Of a stretch of 28,105 nucleotides of DNA, positions 1-10,323 are shown piece after piece. The translations under genes and the position numbers were made by a program. Below the pieces are notes generated by a model that was not told the origin of the DNA, searched no databases, and was given only the letters and a program-made list of their open reading frames with translations. The first letter of the stretch is position 1. Every line of letters starts with the position of its first letter. The DNA is from Paraglomus occultum (lineage: Eukaryota; Glomeromycota; Glomeromycetes; Paraglomerales; Paraglomeraceae): NCBI GenBank assembly GCA_910592205.1, contig CAJVPJ010000337.1, positions 1 through 28,105 of the forward strand, in the 5' to 3' direction.

Positions 1-477
1 TTTTTTTGCCCATTTAAATTAGTTTGCTTCCTTCGATTTGTTCATTGCCATAGTTTGTATTCCAAAACTCTGCGATATTGGGAGTTAAAAAAAACTACGC
101 TGTGGAAATATTTAAATATATATCGCGTTGCTATCAAATTATTCGTGCCCCTAACCGTAGCGGTCATAAGTATCTACTGCTTCTAACATATCTCTACATG
201 TTTCTAATCAATAATCTTTCTTTGTCTAATACGCCAGATTTGTCTCTACATATTAATATGGGTGGTCGAATTAGAAAAAATTGTTGTTGTAAACGTGCAT
301 GCCTAGTAATCAAGATCATTTGCATCTGTAGCAGTGATTCACGTATACGTAATAATTATTCAGAATCTATAAACCAATTTTGATGGTGCGAAAGAGCAAG
401 TAAAAAAAACCACAGATTTTGGACCGAAAAGCATGGAGATATGAATTTTAGAAGTTTATGACCGAAATCGCGATATA
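1..477. other. AT-rich spacer, no gene recognised
   Basis: I see no conserved coding signature here. The short open frames are AT-rich and resemble nothing I know. The last 50 or so bases carry a 10-bp arm (TGGAGATATG, 434-443) whose reverse complement lies at 507-516, just inside the Tc1 element that follows. This stretch may therefore hold the inverted end of a neighbouring element copy. Confidence 0.5.
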
Positions 478-1383
478 CAGTGTGTGACGAAAAAACTTTA
501 TGCCCGCATATCTCCACCAATTTTAGCACAGAAAGCGTCATGTAAAAGAAAAACCAAGAATCTTGTTTATAATTTACTTCGCGTTCTATTATATCTGTTT
601 GCGTCTTTTAGAAACATACTCTTTAATATGTCTTCGCTTACGCAAAACGACAAGAAAATAAATTTATTACATTTTTGGAAGCAAGGCGCACGTTCTGTTC
701 CAAAATTAAGTAGATTGACAGGCTTACCCACAACGTCAATAAAATGAAAGAAATAACACGTTGGAACACAGATGCAGGAATGGTCAGTAACGTTAATACG
801 GTTTGAGAATTAGGCAATACGTGAGGAGAGGTCTTTCAATTCTATAAGAATAAGTTGCACTCCCAAAGTGTTGATACTTTATGTTGATAAGTAGGCGGGT
901 ATTCAAAAAAGTCGCCTATTTAAACACCAATGCTTACTGAAACACAAGAGAGATTGTATAGAGTAGGCACAAAAGCAACTCAATGATAATTGAGACAGCA
1001 TTTCAATTATTCAATAATACACTATTAGTCATTTCGATCTTTTGCTCTAGAAACATTATGGATGCCCCATTCCATGCTTCAATTTTGCAGAAACATATTC
1101 CTGAAATATCAGAATCCATGGCGGCTGCAGCAAGATAACGACTCTAAACATACTAGCCGTCTAGCGAAAGAATTTCTTAAAAATAACGTCCCACAGGTTA
1201 TGGATTGCCTGCTAACTTTAAACCCCATCAGAATATCATTAAAAGAAAGTAGTGCTACAAAATTTGGAAGATTTAGAAAGAAAGATGGTGAGAGTGGAAT
1301 AATGTTCCTGATGAAGCTATAAAATAAATTCAGTTTATGAAAATCGTTGTCAACTAGTTATTAAAAAGAATCGATTATTAAAA
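478..1383 (+). pseudogene. Decayed Tc1/mariner DNA transposon with broken transposase
   Basis: A left terminus reads TA|CAGTGTGTGACG at 476-489, typical of Tc1 elements inserted at TA. About 150 bp further in, near 628, a helix-turn-helix segment starts with MSSLTQNDKK and continues through LLHFWKQGARSVPKLSRLTG, then stops at 745-747. The middle is scrambled. The catalytic half returns near 1120-1200 with RLQQDNDSKHTSRLAKEFL, which includes the second catalytic Asp. The following NSPDLNPIENLW block, which carries the third acidic residue, is reduced to a damaged LTLNPI. The tail NRCQLVIKKN is still visible near 1345-1375. Reading frame changes and stops rule out a working enzyme. I found no matching right-hand inverted repeat, so the element looks truncated. 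Tc1 transposases normally cut and paste at TA dinucleotides. Family assignment is firm, boundaries less so. Confidence 0.8.
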
Positions 1384-2689
1384 GTAAATCGACAAAGTTT
1401 GCTTGATTATATAAAGCTTGCAATGGTTGTGGAACTACAAGAAATGGGATGTTTGAAAATCTGCTAGAGACATCTGATCGAATTAATTTATGGTACAGAG
1501 GAATTATCAATGCATTCACTCGTTCCTGTCCTGAATTAGAGACAGCAGGATACTTATGACCGCTACTGTAAGCGTTAATAAGGATTCTTTCATAGTTGGC
1601 CGCCGTAAACGTTGTAAATAACACCCGCTTCTGACCCAAGGTTCGTGAGCAAACCTCCCCTTTGAAGGGGTTAATGTTCATGCGTCTATGACAATGATAT
1701 AAGACAATGAGTTATTTCTCGGTATTGACGTAGCAAAAAAACCACAATCTTATTGTATTTGCAGAGAATTAATAGAAATATTCGTCCTCCATGAAAATTA
1801 GTGAATGTTACTTGCGTATATTCTGGGCAAGCATATTAATATGTCTTAAGGATACATTGCAAACGTATGTAACACTCATCTCAATGCATAAGTAATAGAT
1901 GTCATTTTAGAGTCATCCAACTGCGTAATTGCCATAACCTGAACAGAATTCAATCCCGTTGCTTAATGGAAATTAATTAATTGTTGGTTTTATTTTTATC
2001 ACGTCGGGTTTTAAGATTAAATAATTAACCTTAAATCAGAATGATAACAAATAATAATAACCGAAAGCTTTTAGAGCATTTAACGTTACTTTCGTAATTA
2101 CAAGTCGATGTTGAATATACCCGAAACTCCCCCTCTTTGAGAAAGAGATTAAGAACTTTTACGAGGGGCAGGTTAAAAGGACTGAAAAGAAAAATAGCAA
2201 ATCTACCCTAAAAAGAAAGACACAAGATATTTGCCCTTCTCTTTGTAAAATATAATTAAAGCAAATCTATCTTAGATTATAGACATACAGAAGTTCCGAC
2301 TTTTTATTTCACTTACGCTAGCAAGGTGTTTATAACGTAAGGTTCATGAGAACTACCATTGGGAAAAGGTTCGTTGACTCGTTCTTATTGATGTTTGTTC
2401 ACGTTCTAATCTGTGGTAGTAAATCACAACCGTGAGCAAATTTTACCTAATGCGAATCAATAGACGATCAAAGAAGTGTCTTTCTGTCTGAAACTAACAT
2501 GTGAGAGCGAGGCTTAACACGTGCTGTTCTTTCTGGTACTTTAAGGCGCTCGTAACTCTCGTGATACTTCTCAACTCACCATTTGTTGACCGCAGCGTGG
2601 GACTGTATCAGCAGTGTCACACCATGCCTCAACGCACGTTCTTGGCTTTTTGACGTAAATACTAATAGTAAACTATTCACATCATAAGC
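1384..2689. other. Intergenic region upstream of the MAPKK gene
   Basis: There is no supported gene. A 106-codon open frame on the minus strand (1361-1681) has no recognisable domain and overlaps the Tc1 tail. A small perfect palindrome (CCCC-TTTGAA-GGGG) lies near 1656-1670. The rest is AT-rich sequence. The part nearest 2738 presumably contains the kinase promoter. Confidence 0.5.
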
Positions 2690-2737
2690 TCGACTTTCCT
2701 TCTTGTCTTGCGTATTCGTCCCTGATTCAATCGCACC
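2690..2737 (+). promoter_or_regulatory. Pyrimidine-rich leader before the MAPKK start
   Basis: The strand is rich in C and T from the CTCGACTTTCCTTCTTGTC block up to the ATG at 2738. This resembles the CT-rich core-promoter/5' UTR tracts common in fungi. A similar tract precedes the zinc-finger gene at 25139. I saw no convincing TATA box. The role is inferred from position and composition only. Confidence 0.35.
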
Positions 2738-4550
2738 ATGTCTCTACAAACCGGGTTAGTGTTGTCTCATACTTTTTCGATTGTAAGTTTAGCCCTGTCG
2801 TTATACTATATTTTGATGGGTTTGCTTCGTCTGTAGCGAACCTGAAAGTCCAGTTACTGGAGGGACTACAGTAAAGACTATCCACGTATCTTCGAATCAC
2901 AAGCTGTCGTCCTCCCATCAGCAGCAACATCTAACATCTAGGACAAGGACAATACAAGATAACCAGAGTAAAAGAGTTCTTAGAAAGCCGCCTGGTAGAC
3001 TCAGCGAGCTTGTTTCACCACAGAATTCTTTTACAAGAGTTCGTGACTATGTGTGAGTATCTTTTTAAGAGTTTGTCATGTTTACGCATAAAATCCCTTT
3101 CGATCGAATTATAGTAAATTCCTTCTCCTTTTTTGAACAGAGATCCCTCAGGTAAACTGAGCTTCAGCGGGAAGGCTGTTCTCCACGCACAAGGAGTAGA
3201 CTTTAGCAACGGTGTTAGTTACAAGATAAATATGGAAGAATTAAAGTACATCGAAGAATTAGGTAAAGGCCAGTATGGTACTGTGCAGAAAGTGCTACAC
3301 ATGCCTACAGGTGCGATCATGGCAATGAAGGTTGGTGAAATGAATGAATTTCTTTGACTGTAACATTAGTAATGGCGATTTTAATTCGATGACTTTCAAC
3401 TAGGAAATACGTTTGGAACTGGATGAGAACAAACTCAATCAAATACTTATGGAATTAGACATTCTCCACAAATCTAACAGTGCCTACATTATCGAGTTCT
3501 ATGGTGCGTTCTTTGTAGAATCTTGTGTATACTATTGTATGGAGTATATGGATGCGGGTTCTCTGGATAAACTATATGGCGATGGGGTTCCTGAAGATGT
3601 GTTAGCGACGATGACAATCTCGGTAAGTTTCATATGATACTAGTTTTATCACAAACGTCTGTAAATTGATTCACTTTAACGCATTCAGATGGTCAAAGGA
3701 TTACAATTTATGAAGGATAAATTGAATAAGATACACCGAGGTACGTCTCTTCAAGTGATACATACTGTGTATTAATTTATTGAAATAATACTACTACGAA
3801 AACATCTCTATTCGCAGACGTGAAGCCGACAAATGTCCTTGCTAATATGAAAGGGGAAATTAAGCTATGTGATTTTGGTGTATCCGGTCAGTTAATACAC
3901 TCTCTTGCTAGAACTTATACTGGGTGTCAGAGTTATATGGCGGTATGTTTATTTTGATACTTTGAGTGATTTCTGTCATGATAATATAACTGACAGATGA
4001 ATTTTTATAGCCTGAACGTATAAAACCGCAAGAAAGTAGCACCACTTATACTGTTCAATCAGATGTGTGGTCTCTTGGGCTTTCCATTATTGAACTGGGT
4101 TCTGGTAAATACCCGTATCCCACTCCGGACAAATATAGTAGTATTTTGGGATACATAAACGCTATAATCTATGAAGATCCTCCCTCACTACCAGTAGACA
4201 GATTCTCTGAAGAGTCTCGGGACTTTGTTGCTCAATGGTATGCTAACCGTTTTATATAATTTAGTAAAGCAGTTGGTTCATTTTTTTTTCAAACTGACAT
4301 CATAAGTTTAATTTCTATTCTGTACAGCTTGAAGAAGGATCCACAAGCGCGTCCTACCTATGCTCAGCTTCTGGTACGTGGGTTTTGCTCCTTTAACACA
4401 CAAAAATTATTATAGTACCCGTTTTGACATTATTCCTAAAATATATAGGAGCATTCTTTTCTGAAAACATACGAGCATGCTAATGTTGACATGAAAGGTT
4501 GGGTACAAAAAGCTTACGAGGCTCACTTGGCATCAGCAAATAAGCGATGA
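2738..4550 (+). CDS. MAP kinase kinase, Pbs2/Wis1 class
   Basis: This is a dual-specificity kinase that would phosphorylate a Hog1/Sty1-type MAPK in the cytoplasm during osmotic or oxidative stress. My exons are 2738-2754, 2837-3052, 3141-3330, 3404-3622, 3689-3740, 3818-3942, 4011-4237, 4328-4373 and 4449-4550, which give 397 residues with consistent phase and GT-AG introns. Visible motifs: glycine loop GKGQYG (119-124), ATP-binding Lys141 in MAMK, HRDVKPTN with catalytic Asp232, DFG at 250-252, activation loop with Ser260 and Thr264 (SLART) followed by GCQSYMAPE, and DVWSLG. The [17 protein letters not shown] leader and [10 protein letters not shown] are typical of Pbs2/Wis1. The N-terminus is only about 110 residues, shorter than in yeast Pbs2. 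It contains [11 protein letters not shown], a basic-hydrophobic stretch that could dock a MAPK. The 17-nt first exon is the least certain part. The kinase identity is secure; substrate choice is inferred from family. Confidence 0.93.
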
Positions 4551-6102
4551 TGATATCGTACGATAGAATGTACTGCATCCTCATTTCGATGTTAAAGGTT
4601 TATTTAATGTTACTTTGACAATCATTTAGAATCTTGAGATAAGTTTTTCTACTTTAGGCTTTACGTAAAACTTTTTTTCGATATTTGGAACACTCAGTGT
4701 AGTCATACTGCACGTTGATTGTTTCAGCACTTAAACTTTACCGGCTTTATGGTAATGACAAAGCAACTATAATGTTAGGCTGGAGACTAGTGAGATTAAA
4801 TTTGGTTTGCAAAAGTTTACATCAGTGGGAGATTATTCAGACGGGGAAGGGGTCCACCATTGTAACTATTGCCATAATTCTTATGTATGTATAAGAGTTA
4901 GTATAATAGGTCAAGTTACTGACATTAATACAAGAATATTTTTGACTAAAATTTATGATCGCATACGGCGATATGTGAAAGCAAATAAAATCCCAGGTAG
5001 AATTTCATGTAAAATTTTTGTTATACGAAAAATCGACCTTCGTTCTTAAGTTCTCTCTACCCAAGCTCCTTACGTGATGTTTAAGCACCAAAATTGGAAC
5101 TGTCTCAAGACACGCACTTATCGTCATGTCTGTCAGCAAAATAAATTGATTGCTTTGACCTTAGAATCTGCTGGTTTTTATAACAAGGCAAGGTTATTTT
5201 TAAGATATAAAATTTTATTCTAAACAACATCGAAGCATAAACGATTAATACATGGTCACTCTCATAGTCGGACCCATCGGGCAGAGATTTTGTCACTTGC
5301 ATTCATATTTTATAAATAGTGCTTTCATTTAAATTAAACAATAGGCGAATATTAAATATTTAACGACAACAAAAATATCTACACAAATTCATCATTCACA
5401 AAATTTTCTAACATGAGTTGCTATAGAGAAGCATTTTGCTTTTTTCCAATTTGATGCTACAAGTCTTTCAATATTCAGATTACTGATACATTTACTTTTA
5501 CGTCGGGCTTTTGTTGTAAATAGTTGAATATATTTGGAACGCTATTCAAAGCAGATATGTTTTCATTTCTTCGAACTTCTAATTCATTTCCAATTCACTT
5601 TTTCCTTCGCGCGTTTCCTCGTCAGGCAAAATGCCTGTTTACGAAATTAAATCATCGAGTTATCAATCACTAAACCGATAATCAACAAGCACGTGGTCCA
5701 ATTTATCGAGAGTCGTTTATTCATAACTTACGGGTTTATCGAGAATTACATAGATTAATATTGGCCGAATTATCGAGACTGACTGTGTAATAACTGTAAC
5801 TACCTAATGGTAACTTCTTGGATGTGAGCAACAGCGCTAACTCTATGTTGTTGCTTGGAATAATTTAAAGCCGTTTAATTGAAAAACGGATCGTTTAAAT
5901 ACATATTAACATGTTCATGTATCTATTTAAACGTTACGTCATTATTCCTTTTATTTATTTCTCTTTGCCAATGGCTCTAAAACCCCACCATCCACCACCA
6001 AATTGAACTTCACAATTAGCCGCATATTCTCGCGTTTGCCATTAAATGACCCCTCGGAACTATACGGACCATATATTTATCTCTGTGGTTCAAGAACTTT
6101 AA
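4551..6102. other. AT-rich intergenic region
   Basis: There is no recognised gene. An open stretch ending at 5049 (+) is about 97 codons long and holds one Cys-x2-Cys pair, but resembles no family I know. Three copies of TTATCGAGA occur at 5703, 5736 and 5770, noted separately. Confidence 0.5.
5703..5778 (+). repeat. Three evenly spaced TTATCGAGA copies
   Basis: The nonamer TTATCGAGA begins at 5703, 5736 and 5770, a spacing of 33 and 34 bp, close to three helical turns. TTATC is the reverse complement of GATAA, so GATA-type factor sites are possible. No gene starts close by, so a regulatory role is only a guess. Confidence 0.3.
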
Positions 6103-6645
6103 ATTACCGTAGACCACTGACTAAAGTACCCCCCCGTGTATAGTACCCTGCAGCAGTTTGGGCCGGCAAAATTGTAAAAGACCCGGGTATTATACAAATC
6201 AGATATTACGTTGTCACGTGATAAATAATATTGGTGTAACTATAAGTTTTATTCGATCACCAGTCATTTTCATAATTTTCCAACATATCTCCTTCTATGT
6301 TATTAATATGTAGCTCTGTAGTCGACCCTAATGGTTCAATATTCTCATTATCCGAATGAATATCAATGGTATCATTCTCACTATTACTATAACTTCCATT
6401 TTCTGCGAACTTGTTTAGTGATACGAGAATGTCTTATGGGTTTGTTAGCGCGAACCATGGTAGAAGAGAACACGAATTTGTTATGCGTGACAAGTCTTTA
6501 TTTATATAGAATGCGTTACCTAATACTATGGGGGTTGTCAATGTATTACCATGGGTGTACCAAAGTACCCCCCGAGTAAAGTACCCCTCTAAAAAGTGGG
6601 AAATGTAAAATACCCGGGGTACTTTAGTCAGTGGTCTACGGTAAT
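6103..6645. mobile_element. Non-autonomous DNA transposon (MITE-like) with perfect terminal inverted repeats
   Basis: The first 29 bp from 6104 (TTACCGTAGACC then ACTGACTAAAGTACCCC) are the exact reverse complement of 6616-6644, and one further base pairs on each side. Inside lie several copies of AAAGTACC or TAGTACC in both orientations, near 6125, 6142, 6563, 6579 and 6617. These resemble the subterminal binding sites that transposases of some DNA transposon superfamilies use. TTAA abuts the left end (6099-6102) and lies one base outside the right end (6647-6650), so a TTAA target duplication is possible but not proven. The interior encodes nothing recognisable; the 82-codon frame at 6331-6579 is chance. 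A shorter relative lies at 21665-21927. Mobilisation by an unlinked transposase is inferred. Confidence 0.75.
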
Positions 6646-7080
6646 ATTAAGATTTGTATTTTTTTTTATAGTAATAGAGATAGGCCCGTATAAAAACATT
6701 TGTCTCAACCAGTTTGCATTTTGATATCAAATTAATAATGCAATTCATGAAAACAGTTACACTAGCAATTTTACCTCACATAGTAATAGTCAAATGTTCA
6801 CTTTGTTATTGCAGAGTAAACTGATATTAATATCGCTTGATAAATTCAGAAATTGAACGTGTATGGCCAATATTTTGTAACGATATTGACGCATTTTTAT
6901 CTTTACACGATACATTTTTATGTGCTAGATACCTTCTCAAAGCACAAAGACACCAAAAGTCTCTTGAGAGTATACATCAATCTTCAAAAGTTTTTGAATT
7001 AATCCGTATATTTCTATCGCCAAGAATAAGAAAGTATTTCCGTATAATTGGCGAATATGACAGTTCTAATTAAAATTTGT
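6646..7080. other. AT-rich spacer
   Basis: A 78-codon plus-strand open frame (6837-7073) lacks an ATG at its beginning and matches no family I recognise. No other signal was seen. Confidence 0.45.
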
Positions 7081-7272
7081 CCCCAGCACCCGAGTTACAA
7101 CATTGTTATTTGTCTGTGTAGTTGCGTACACTTCACTTGCTGACCTCTCCGTAATCAGCTAGTCACATGCCTGCTGCATGGCCGAAATTATCCCTTCGTT
7201 CACCAGTTTCTCCCTTAACGTATCCAACAGCTTCCCTTGTGCCCTCCCTTCCCCTGATGAGAGGGTTGTGAC
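7081..7272 (-). pseudogene. GC-richer coding-like scrap, possibly a Sus1/ENY2 relic
   Basis: On the minus strand, 37 codons are open from 7272 to 7162, right after a splice-acceptor-like TATATTAG. A TAG stop follows (7161-7159), and a further 26 codons are open beyond it. The stretch is visibly richer in G and C than its surroundings. The peptide TLREKLVNEGIISAMQQAC aligns without gaps to the LLRERLVECGW...MKALC helix pattern I remember from ENY2/Sus1, the small subunit of the SAGA deubiquitinase and TREX-2 mRNA-export complexes. The second half of that family (ITPKGR, then a final helix) is missing downstream. If the likeness is real, this is a broken fragment. It may instead be chance or an unknown exon. 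Confidence 0.25.
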
Positions 7273-8647
7273 CTAATATACAATGATGTATCGTTAGGAA
7301 TTCATTTCGAAATTGGAGCCAACTCAAGTTGGTCAATGCAGTAAGAGAATAGGCACTATCTCTTTATCCAATTTAAGCTGGATTTATATGTTCAAGGGAT
7401 AGAATTAGAGCATTCATGACAAGGCGTCGTAGCGTCAGAAAAATATTACCAACATCGACTACACCATAAACACTGACCCATATTTTATTACCACAGAAAC
7501 GGAGGCACTTCCCATGAAAGGTTTATAAAAATGGTATACTATCAGAAGCATTTTCGAACATTATGAAAAAACTGCCCAGATGTCATGCTTCACATTAATT
7601 AGCGCAATCATAACTGAATATCTTCGAAGGTAACAGGTAACACTTCTTCCCCCTCAGCCATATAATTCAGATCATTCTTGTAATTTTTGCTTACTCCGTC
7701 AAATGATGAAAGAAAGAAAGAAAGAAAGAAAGAAAAAGATTTAAAATTTGTTGACACCCATCCCAAAAGCTGACTATGAGAAGTGGGCGTATTGTTTGAA
7801 TAATTGTATTTGGAATTATCGAAATAAAGAATTGGCGACAAAACTTTTCCGTAGCCAATTTAGCCACGCTAGCAATTTTTAGCTCACTTTGTCTGATTTT
7901 GTTGCTGTTATATTAACTCGATTTGATAGCAGCCTTGCTGCTGACACAAAACATCAGTCAGCATTTCACAGTGGCAGAATATATAAGATGTTAATATTAA
8001 TGTCATTAATAGTTGTTGCCAGGATCAACTAAATTAGTTGTTTTTGTTTATAGCTCCTCTGATAAAATACAAAATACCTTTAGTAGTTATAATTATCAGG
8101 GATGAATTATGAACTAATTAAAATTGATGGAAGTGTAATGTGAATACGATGTGGTGTTTTGCTTATTGTCATTTCTTTCAGGCCATAAAATTTAAAAACT
8201 GCTGAATGACGTCAAATTGCGTATAATTCGACTATTCCATTTCTGTATTGATCAAAATTAATAACTTTAAGTAATCGATAATAATAACGTAACACGCTCT
8301 TCTTCAAAGTACAAGTTTACCGTTTTTAATGAATTTCTTTCCATATCGAATATAGTTAAAGAAAGCTAATTTTAGAGTTTTTCTTTGCAGATATCCGTGT
8401 CACATTCCTTAGCATTCTGATACCCCTTTTCGGAATTGCAAAAGATTTAATGTTTCGAAAGCCTGTCTAAACAAGCTTAATCATGCTCTATTGGGTGATA
8501 TATGGACATCTTTTCGCAATTGGGCCATATTACTTGTCTCATTGACATACTTTACGAACCCAATAACCTCATTCGAATTTCAGTTTCAATTCATCGAGCG
8601 TTGAATCATCACCGTAGTAATACCTCTACGCTCCCGCATTTGGTCAT
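7273..8647. other. Intergenic region upstream of the metacaspase
   Basis: There is no supported gene. A (GAAA)7 microsatellite lies at 7708-7735. The 77-codon minus-strand frame across it (7608-7841) is largely repeat-encoded. The metacaspase promoter must lie in the right part, but I saw no clear core element. Confidence 0.45.
7708..7735 (+). repeat. (GAAA)7 microsatellite
   Basis: Seven perfect GAAA units run from 7708 to 7735, followed by AAG. This is simple-sequence DNA and likely length-variable between strains. Confidence 0.9.
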
Positions 8648-10323
8648 ATGAGTACGGGTGCGTTATTGCAAGTCCCAACACAGACACGACAACGTTCAAA
8701 GTCTTGGTCTGGGTCTCGGTTGCGGTCACGGTCTCGGTCACGGTCTCGGTCACGATCTCGAGACGGTCAAGAAGACATTACATCTCCCGAAAAGCTGACT
8801 TCAACTTGTGATGGAGAAAAGAGGGCTTTGCTAATTGGGATTAATTACGAAAAAACAAAATTTGAGTTGCAAGGTTAGTAACGCTTTTTAAGTGTGAAAT
8901 GAATAGCGTTTGTCTCTTGACTTCAATGAGCTAACAAACCAGCATCTTTTTACACTATTGTATTTGTCCTTTGTTCATGTAGGATGTAAAAACGATGTAG
9001 AAAATATGAAAAAATTCCTAAAGAAATATAACTTTCCGGAAAAAAACATCACAATCTTAACAGATGATCAACAGGGGTCATCCATTCCTACGAGAGAGAA
9101 CATCCTCAAGGCTATGGAACAGCTTGTTGAAGATGCCAAGCGGGGTGATTCGTACGTAAACAAAGATTAAGCTGTCATATGAAAATACGACGTTCTGCTC
9201 TCATCGCATGACTTCTATATTGCAGACTATTTTTTCACTTCAGTGGCCATGGGGGTCAAGTAAGAGATAAAAACGGAGATGAAGAAGATGGCTATGATGA
9301 GACCATTATGCCCCTCGATTTTGAAACGAATGGACCGATTGTCGATGACGTATGTCAGATTGTGTGAACGGCATTATGTCCAAATCTGTTGCATTAACGT
9401 ATCTATTCTTACAGATAATGCATGATATTTTAGTAAAACCCTTGCCGGAAGGTATGTCTTGTGAATAAGTTCAACTGTCGTTGTTTAATCTGTGTATACG
9501 CTTATTTTTCTCATCATCGCTCATTTTCATTCACGTACACGTAAACCACAACCACGAAGGTGTGCGCCTGACTGCGATTTTTGACTCGTGCCACTCGGGG
9601 ACTGCCCTAGATTTGCCGTACATATATTCTACCAATGGCTCAATCAAACGACGTAGCCTCATTGCTGAAGGAGGAGCGGCCCTTGCAAATATCTGGTGGG
9701 CAAATGTAAGAGGTGATTTTGAGTCGATACCGAACCATCTCCTTGGGTTTTATGTGAGGGTATTCAAGGGAGGGAAAATTAGAGAGAAAAATAGACTGGA
9801 AAAAAGTAGTAAAGCTGATGTCATCATGTTTGGCGGGTGAGTAAAACGAAATCTGGGGATGGTCAACAGTGAAAATAAGAGTGATGAAGTGAGCAGCTGT
9901 TAAAAGGTTGGTTTATTACAAAGATGTAAGGACATGCAGTATTCTGCTGATGCGCAGGAAGATGGAAAGTGTATTGGAGCGATGTCACACGCTTTTATAA
10001 CGGCGTAAGTAATATTATTGTACTAAACGTAAATGGCAAATTGATGCTTCAATTGATTATAATGAGTATTTGTCTTTTAGATTATCGACGGATTGCAACA
10101 TATCCTACCTGGAGCTATTGAATACGGTTCGCAGTCAGCTGTCATCAAAGTACTCACAGAAGCCACAGCTTAGTGCGTGAGTACATTGTAATGACTACAA
10201 CTTGAATTTGTCGACATAAAGGCGTTTGTGAATATTGTTATTTACTATTTTGCATACGCATTTCCTTTTTCTTATATTTTTAGCTCTCATCCGTTCGACT
10301 TGAATGACGCATTCAAAATGTAA
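8648..10323 (+). CDS. Type I metacaspase with RS-rich N-terminus
   Basis: This is a clan CD cysteine peptidase that cuts after Arg/Lys. In fungi the family acts in stress-induced death and in clearing aggregates. My exons are 8648-8873, 8983-9151, 9226-9349, 9415-9451, 9560-9836, 9924-10004, 10081-10176 and 10284-10323, giving 349 residues with consistent phases. The catalytic dyad is His140 in HFSGHGG and Cys196 in DSCHSG. The p20 core starts at RALLIGINY (about 59-67). [15 protein letters not shown] is the usual conserved acidic segment, and [10 protein letters not shown] followed by GAMSHAF marks the p10 part. Stops lie just upstream of the ATG, supporting the start. The prodomain is short and has alternating Arg-Ser (about 23-38) encoded by a 12-bp DNA repeat, instead of the usual Pro/Gln/Tyr-rich leader. 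The longer loop after LPYIYST is typical of the family. Substrates are unknown. Confidence 0.93.
8726..8761 (+). repeat. 12-bp in-frame tandem repeat coding for Arg-Ser
   Basis: The unit TCACGGTCTCGG occurs about three times from 8726 to 8761; the last copy has A in place of G at two third codon positions. Each unit encodes Ser-Arg-Ser-Arg inside the metacaspase N-terminus. Length change by replication slippage would alter the RS tract without breaking the frame. Confidence 0.85.

Noticed and set aside
1361-1681. 106-codon minus-strand frame
   Set aside because: It overlaps the Tc1 tail and has no recognisable domain, so it is likely chance.
4807-5049. Open frame with a Cys-x2-Cys pair
   Set aside because: No start codon at its beginning, no partner histidines in zinc-finger spacing and no family likeness; kept as intergenic.
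6331-6579. 82-codon frame inside the inverted-repeat element
   Set aside because: Tyr/His-rich translation of AT-rich element DNA; no transposase motif.
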